Of a stretch of 64,000 bases of DNA, positions 61,213 to 64,000 are shown piece by piece. Below the pieces are notes generated by a model. It had not been told where the DNA came from, did no database searches, and saw only the letters and a list, made by a program, of their open reading frames with translations. Origin of the DNA: an uncultured Prevotella sp. (lineage in GTDB: Bacteria; Bacteroidota; Bacteroidia; Bacteroidales; Bacteroidaceae); the NCBI GenBank assembly GCA_900317685.1, contig ONHQ01000018.1:21129-85128 (forward strand), in the 5' to 3' direction. A program made the position numbers and the translations under genes. Positions within the stretch are counted from its first letter, which is position 1. Every line of letters begins with the position of its first letter.

Positions 61213-62388
61213 ATGAAAAAACAGACTCAAGCCATACATGTGCCCTATAAGCGGCGCGACGCTTACGACGCACTCAGTATGCCGGTGTACAACGCAGTAG
61301 CCTATGAGTTTGACAATGCTCAGACGATGAGTGATGCCTTTTGCAACCGCATCGACGCACCGGACTATTCCCGTTGTGAGAATCCTACGGTTTCCAACTT
61401 TGAGGAGCGTGTCAAGGCCCTCACCGGTGCAAAGAATGTCATTGCACTCAACAGCGGTATGGCTGCCATCAGCAATACGGTGATGGCGCTTGCCGCACAG
61501 GGCAAGAACATTGTGACCTCGAAGCATCTCTTCGGCAACACGTTCTCCTTGCTCATGTCCACACTCCGCAAATTCGGCGTGGGCTGTAAGCTTGCTGACT
61601 TAACCAATCCGGAAGCAGTAGAAAGCGTTATCAATGAGAACACATGCTGCATCTTCCTGGAGATTATTACCAACCCGCAGATGGAGGTGGCTGACTTGAG
61701 CAAGCTGGCTGAGATCGCCCATGCCCATCAGATTCCACTCGTGGCAGATACGACGACAATCCCCTTCACGATGTTCTCTTCCCATGATTTGGGTGTGGAC
61801 ATCGAGGTGGTGTCCAGCACGAAGTATGTCAGCGGTGGCGCCACATCATTAGGCGGCCTGGTCATCGACTATGGCACCACACCCCATTTCGGCGATGTGA
61901 TGAAAAACGAGATGCTCTTCAATCTGGGTGCTTACATGACGCCGCAGGTGGCTTTCATGCAGACCATGGGGCTGGAGACCCTCGACGCACGCTATCGTGT
62001 GCAGTCCTCCAACGCTATGGCCTTAGCCCGCAAACTTCAGACTCTGCCTCAGATCAAGCGTGTCAACTATGTAGGCTTGGAGGATAATCCTTTCCACAAG
62101 CTCGCACAGCGGCAGTTCGGTCCCACGGCGGGTGCTATGGTGTGCATCGACTTGGAGTCGAAGGATGCTTGCTTCAGCATGATCGACCATCTGAAGCTTA
62201 TCCACCGTGCCACCAATCTCTTCGACAACCGCACGCTGGCCATCCATCCTGCGAGCACGATCTTTGGCCTCTTCCCCGACAAGATGAAAAAGGCAATGGA
62301 TGTCAACGACACGACGATCCGTCTCTCTATCGGCTTGGAGGATGTCGACGACCTCTTTGAGGACATCAAGCAGGCTTTGGAGGGCTAA
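61213..62388 (+). CDS. Cys/Met metabolism PLP-dependent enzyme (cystathionine gamma-synthase / sulfhydrylase family)
   Basis: A 391-residue PLP enzyme. RCENPTVSNFEERVKALTGAKN (shortened here in two parts) and LNSGMAAISNTVMALA are family features; the PLP Lys is in SSTKYVSGGATSLGG. It belongs to the group including MetB, MetY and MetC; the exact reaction (O-acetylhomoserine with cysteine or with sulfide) cannot be told. Directly followed, after 11 bases, by a MalY-like C-S lyase, so the pair likely forms homocysteine from cysteine via cystathionine, or handles sulfur amino acid breakdown. Confidence 0.9.
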   Translation: MKKQTQAIHVPYKRRDAYDALSMPVYNAVAYEFDNAQTMSDAFCNRIDAPDYSRCENPTVSNFEERVKALTGAKNVIALNSGMAAISNTVMALAAQGKNIVTSKHLFGNTFSLLMSTLRKFGVGCKLADLTNPEAVESVINENTCCIFLEIITNPQMEVADLSKLAEIAHAHQIPLVADTTTIPFTMFSSHDLGVDIEVVSSTKYVSGGATSLGGLVIDYGTTPHFGDVMKNEMLFNLGAYMTPQVAFMQTMGLETLDARYRVQSSNAMALARKLQTLPQIKRVNYVGLEDNPFHKLAQRQFGPTAGAMVCIDLESKDACFSMIDHLKLIHRATNLFDNRTLAIHPASTIFGLFPDKMKKAMDVNDTTIRLSIGLEDVDDLFEDIKQALEG

Positions 62389-62399
62389 TCATAGGAATT

Positions 62400-63584
62400 A
62401 TGAGAGTTACGCAATACGATTTCGATACGATCATTGAGCGCCGTGGTTCGGGTGATCTCATGCACGAGGCGCTGAAACCACGTTGGGGTCGCGACGACCT
62501 GCAACCCCTGTGGGTGGCAGATATGGACTTCGCCGTCTGCCCGGCGATTCTTGATGCCTTGCGCCATCGGCTGGAACATCCTATTCTCGGCTACACTGTA
62601 GAGCCGGAAGATTACTTTCCCGCTATCCACGACTGGGTGCTCTCCCATCATCAGTGGGACATCAAGCGGGAGTGGCTGTCATTTATTCCCGGCATCGTCA
62701 AGGGCATAGGACTGGTCTGCAACATCTTTCTGAAACCCGACGAGAAGGTGATCGTCATGCCGCCGGTCTATCATCCTTTCTTCCTCACGCCCCGTGGCAA
62801 TCATCGGGAAGTGGTGTGGAATCCGCTTATCAGACGGGAGGATGGCTACTACGACATGGATTTTGATGGCTTGGAACGTGTCTGCGACGACAAGTGCCGG
62901 TTGCTGATCCTATGCAATCCTCACAATCCGGGTGGCATCTGCTGGACACGTGAGACGCTCCGCCGACTGGCTGACTTCTGCTATGACCATCATCTGCTGG
63001 TCATCTCGGACGAGATTCATTGCGACATGGCACTCTTTGGCTACCGCCATATTCCTTTTGCCAGTGTGTCGGAGAAAGCCGCCAACATCAGCATCACGTT
63101 CCAGTCGCCTACGAAGACCTTTAATATCGCTGGCATCATCACCAGCCACGCCATAGTGCCCAACAAGGAATTGCGTGACCGCTTCTTTGGCTGGCTCAAG
63201 GCCAACGAACTGGACGAGGCGCATATCTTTGCCCATATTGCCACGATAGCCGCCTTCCGCAAGGGAGAGGAGTGGCGTCGGCAGATGCTGGCTTATGTCG
63301 AGGATAACATCCGCTTCGTGGAAGATTATTGTCGGGAGCACATTCCTGGCATTCGTCCTTTACGTCCACAGGCTTCGTTCCTGGTATGGCTCGACTGCCG
63401 TGACCTTCATCTCAGCCACGAGTCGTTGCTCGATCTCTTTATCGACAAAGCTCATCTGGCACTCAACGACGGTGAGATGTTTGGACCCGGCGGAGAGGGT
63501 TTCATGCGACTCAATGTAGGCTCGCCGCGAGAATATATCCGTCAGGCTTTGGAGAAACTTGCCAAGGCGGTGAAAGCTCTGTAG
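62400..63584 (+). CDS. MalY/PatB family PLP-dependent C-S lyase (cystathionine beta-lyase-like)
   Basis: A 394-residue fold type I aminotransferase-like enzyme. PLWVADMDFAVCPAI near residue 40 is the MalY/PatB signature; CNPHNPGGICWTRETL, ISDEIHCDM and the PLP Lys in FQSPTKTFNIAG are present. Members cleave cystathionine to homocysteine, pyruvate and ammonia. Co-directional with the previous gene and 11 bases apart, hence one operon. Confidence 0.93.
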   Translation: MRVTQYDFDTIIERRGSGDLMHEALKPRWGRDDLQPLWVADMDFAVCPAILDALRHRLEHPILGYTVEPEDYFPAIHDWVLSHHQWDIKREWLSFIPGIVKGIGLVCNIFLKPDEKVIVMPPVYHPFFLTPRGNHREVVWNPLIRREDGYYDMDFDGLERVCDDKCRLLILCNPHNPGGICWTRETLRRLADFCYDHHLLVISDEIHCDMALFGYRHIPFASVSEKAANISITFQSPTKTFNIAGIITSHAIVPNKELRDRFFGWLKANELDEAHIFAHIATIAAFRKGEEWRRQMLAYVEDNIRFVEDYCREHIPGIRPLRPQASFLVWLDCRDLHLSHESLLDLFIDKAHLALNDGEMFGPGGEGFMRLNVGSPREYIRQALEKLAKAVKAL

Positions 63585-63694
63585 GATACACCTTATTATA
63601 TAGGACGGCTGTCAAGAGTCGAGTAGTCATATAAAAACAAAAAAAGGAGGCTGTGTCAAAAGTCCATTTTGAGCCATCTCGAATTTAACACATT

Positions 63695-63724
63695 AAAGCC
63701 CGAGCTTGTGAAAGTTCGGGCTTT
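63695..63724. terminator. Hairpin at the IS left end
   Basis: AAAGCCCGA at 63695-63703 pairs with TCGGGCTTT at 63716-63724. Many elements carry such a stem to block incoming transcription. Confidence 0.65.
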
Positions 63725-63769
63725 GTTATGTCCCCCAATAAATATAATTTTGGGTATTGAATTTAAGCT

Positions 63770-64000
63770 ATGGCAAAGGTACAATTTAAAACTTACACCC
63801 TCAACGAAATTGTTCTCTTTCCTTCCAATCTTGGAGAAAAAATGCCCAAGGATCATCCAGTCCGCCTCCTGAGCAGGATAGTGGACGGGCTCGACTTGAC
63901 CGAGCTCATCCGCACATACAAGTCCGGCGGCACAACTCCGTTCCATCCCCGTATGTTGCTCAAGGTGGTGTTCTATGCTTACATGAACAACATATACTCC
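63770..64000 (+). CDS. IS1182-family transposase, N-terminal part
   Basis: ATG at 63770 opens 77 codons to the window edge. The product contains the DUF772-type N-terminal region, with KMPKDHPVRLLSRIVDGLDL and GTTPFHPRMLLKVVFYAYMN, the usual opening of IS1182/IS5-group transposases. The DDE catalytic domain is outside the window, so it cannot be judged whether it is intact. Confidence 0.88.
   Translation, partial: MAKVQFKTYTLNEIVLFPSNLGEKMPKDHPVRLLSRIVDGLDLTELIRTYKSGGTTPFHPRMLLKVVFYAYMNNIYS

Larger units (their letters stand above)
63649..64000 (+). mobile_element. Left end of an IS1182-type insertion sequence
   Basis: From GGCTGTGTCAAAAGTCC at 63649, typical of the terminal inverted repeat of these elements, the sequence runs into a transposase gene that is cut by the window edge. 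A hairpin that could stop outside transcription is just inside. The other end is not in the window. Confidence 0.8.

Overview
The window looks like chromosome from a member of the Bacteroidales, most likely a Prevotella-type organism. Almost every gene is preceded by the Bacteroidetes promoter pattern (a -7 box TAnnTTTG, often with TTTG or TTG about 20 bases upstream), and purine-rich Shine-Dalgarno sites are mostly missing. Several proteins are of Bacteroidetes type: a DUF5606 protein, a long NusB, the nusB-yajC-ybbR-coaE order, a GH89 glycosidase beside a DUF5009/HGSNAT-like membrane protein, and a PycB-like carboxyltransferase. This placement is inferred from gene content; no 16S gene is present.

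Layout: 1-8.6 kb holds a partial membrane protein, a RecD-like helicase, a DUF349 protein, CorA, PepD, a flippase-like membrane protein and a 31-residue peptide gene with its own promoter and terminator. 8.7-14.3 kb holds rsmA, frr, rsgA, a SprT-like protein and an AraC regulator. 14.5-22.1 kb is a leftward menaquinone cluster (thioesterase-menF-menD-menB, then menC-menE) split by hlyIII and a GxxExxY cassette. 22.2-28.9 kb holds an alpha-N-acetylglucosaminidase and an HGSNAT-like acyltransferase, separated by an AT-rich Schlafen/AlbA_2-type gene that lies between two copies of the acyltransferase promoter. 29-41 kb holds lysS, gpsA, a second GxxExxY cassette, pgi, a HAD phosphatase, two tandem secreted paralogues, an AraC regulator, aroB and asnA. 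41.4-54.7 kb holds tRNA-Arg(CCG), pepT, a CPA2 antiporter, an S4 protein, pth, rplY, nusB-yajC-ybbR-coaE, DUF5606, a Ca/Na antiporter, a queuosine-precursor transporter with a possible preQ1 riboswitch, queF and a lipoprotein. 54.9-64 kb holds a PycB-like protein, an HD protein, lptD, two PLP enzymes of sulfur amino acid metabolism and the left end of an IS1182-type element.

The most unusual feature is a family of intergenic repeat arrays built on a 14-base core of the form GACATA-NNN-ACATA, at 5.3, 9.5-10.1, 17.3-18.2 and 31.9-33.0 kb. Each locus has forward copies followed by inverted copies. Two loci contain a gene for a small GxxExxY protein that shows PD-(D/E)XK nuclease residues; two are empty. 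NNN is GTA or AAG, and each version occurs once with a gene and once without. The layout resembles a selfish repeat system comparable in form to REP/RAYT units. A second, unrelated dispersed non-coding element with a TACGTA-containing hairpin occurs at 12.0-12.35 kb and, inverted, at 60.4-60.74 kb.
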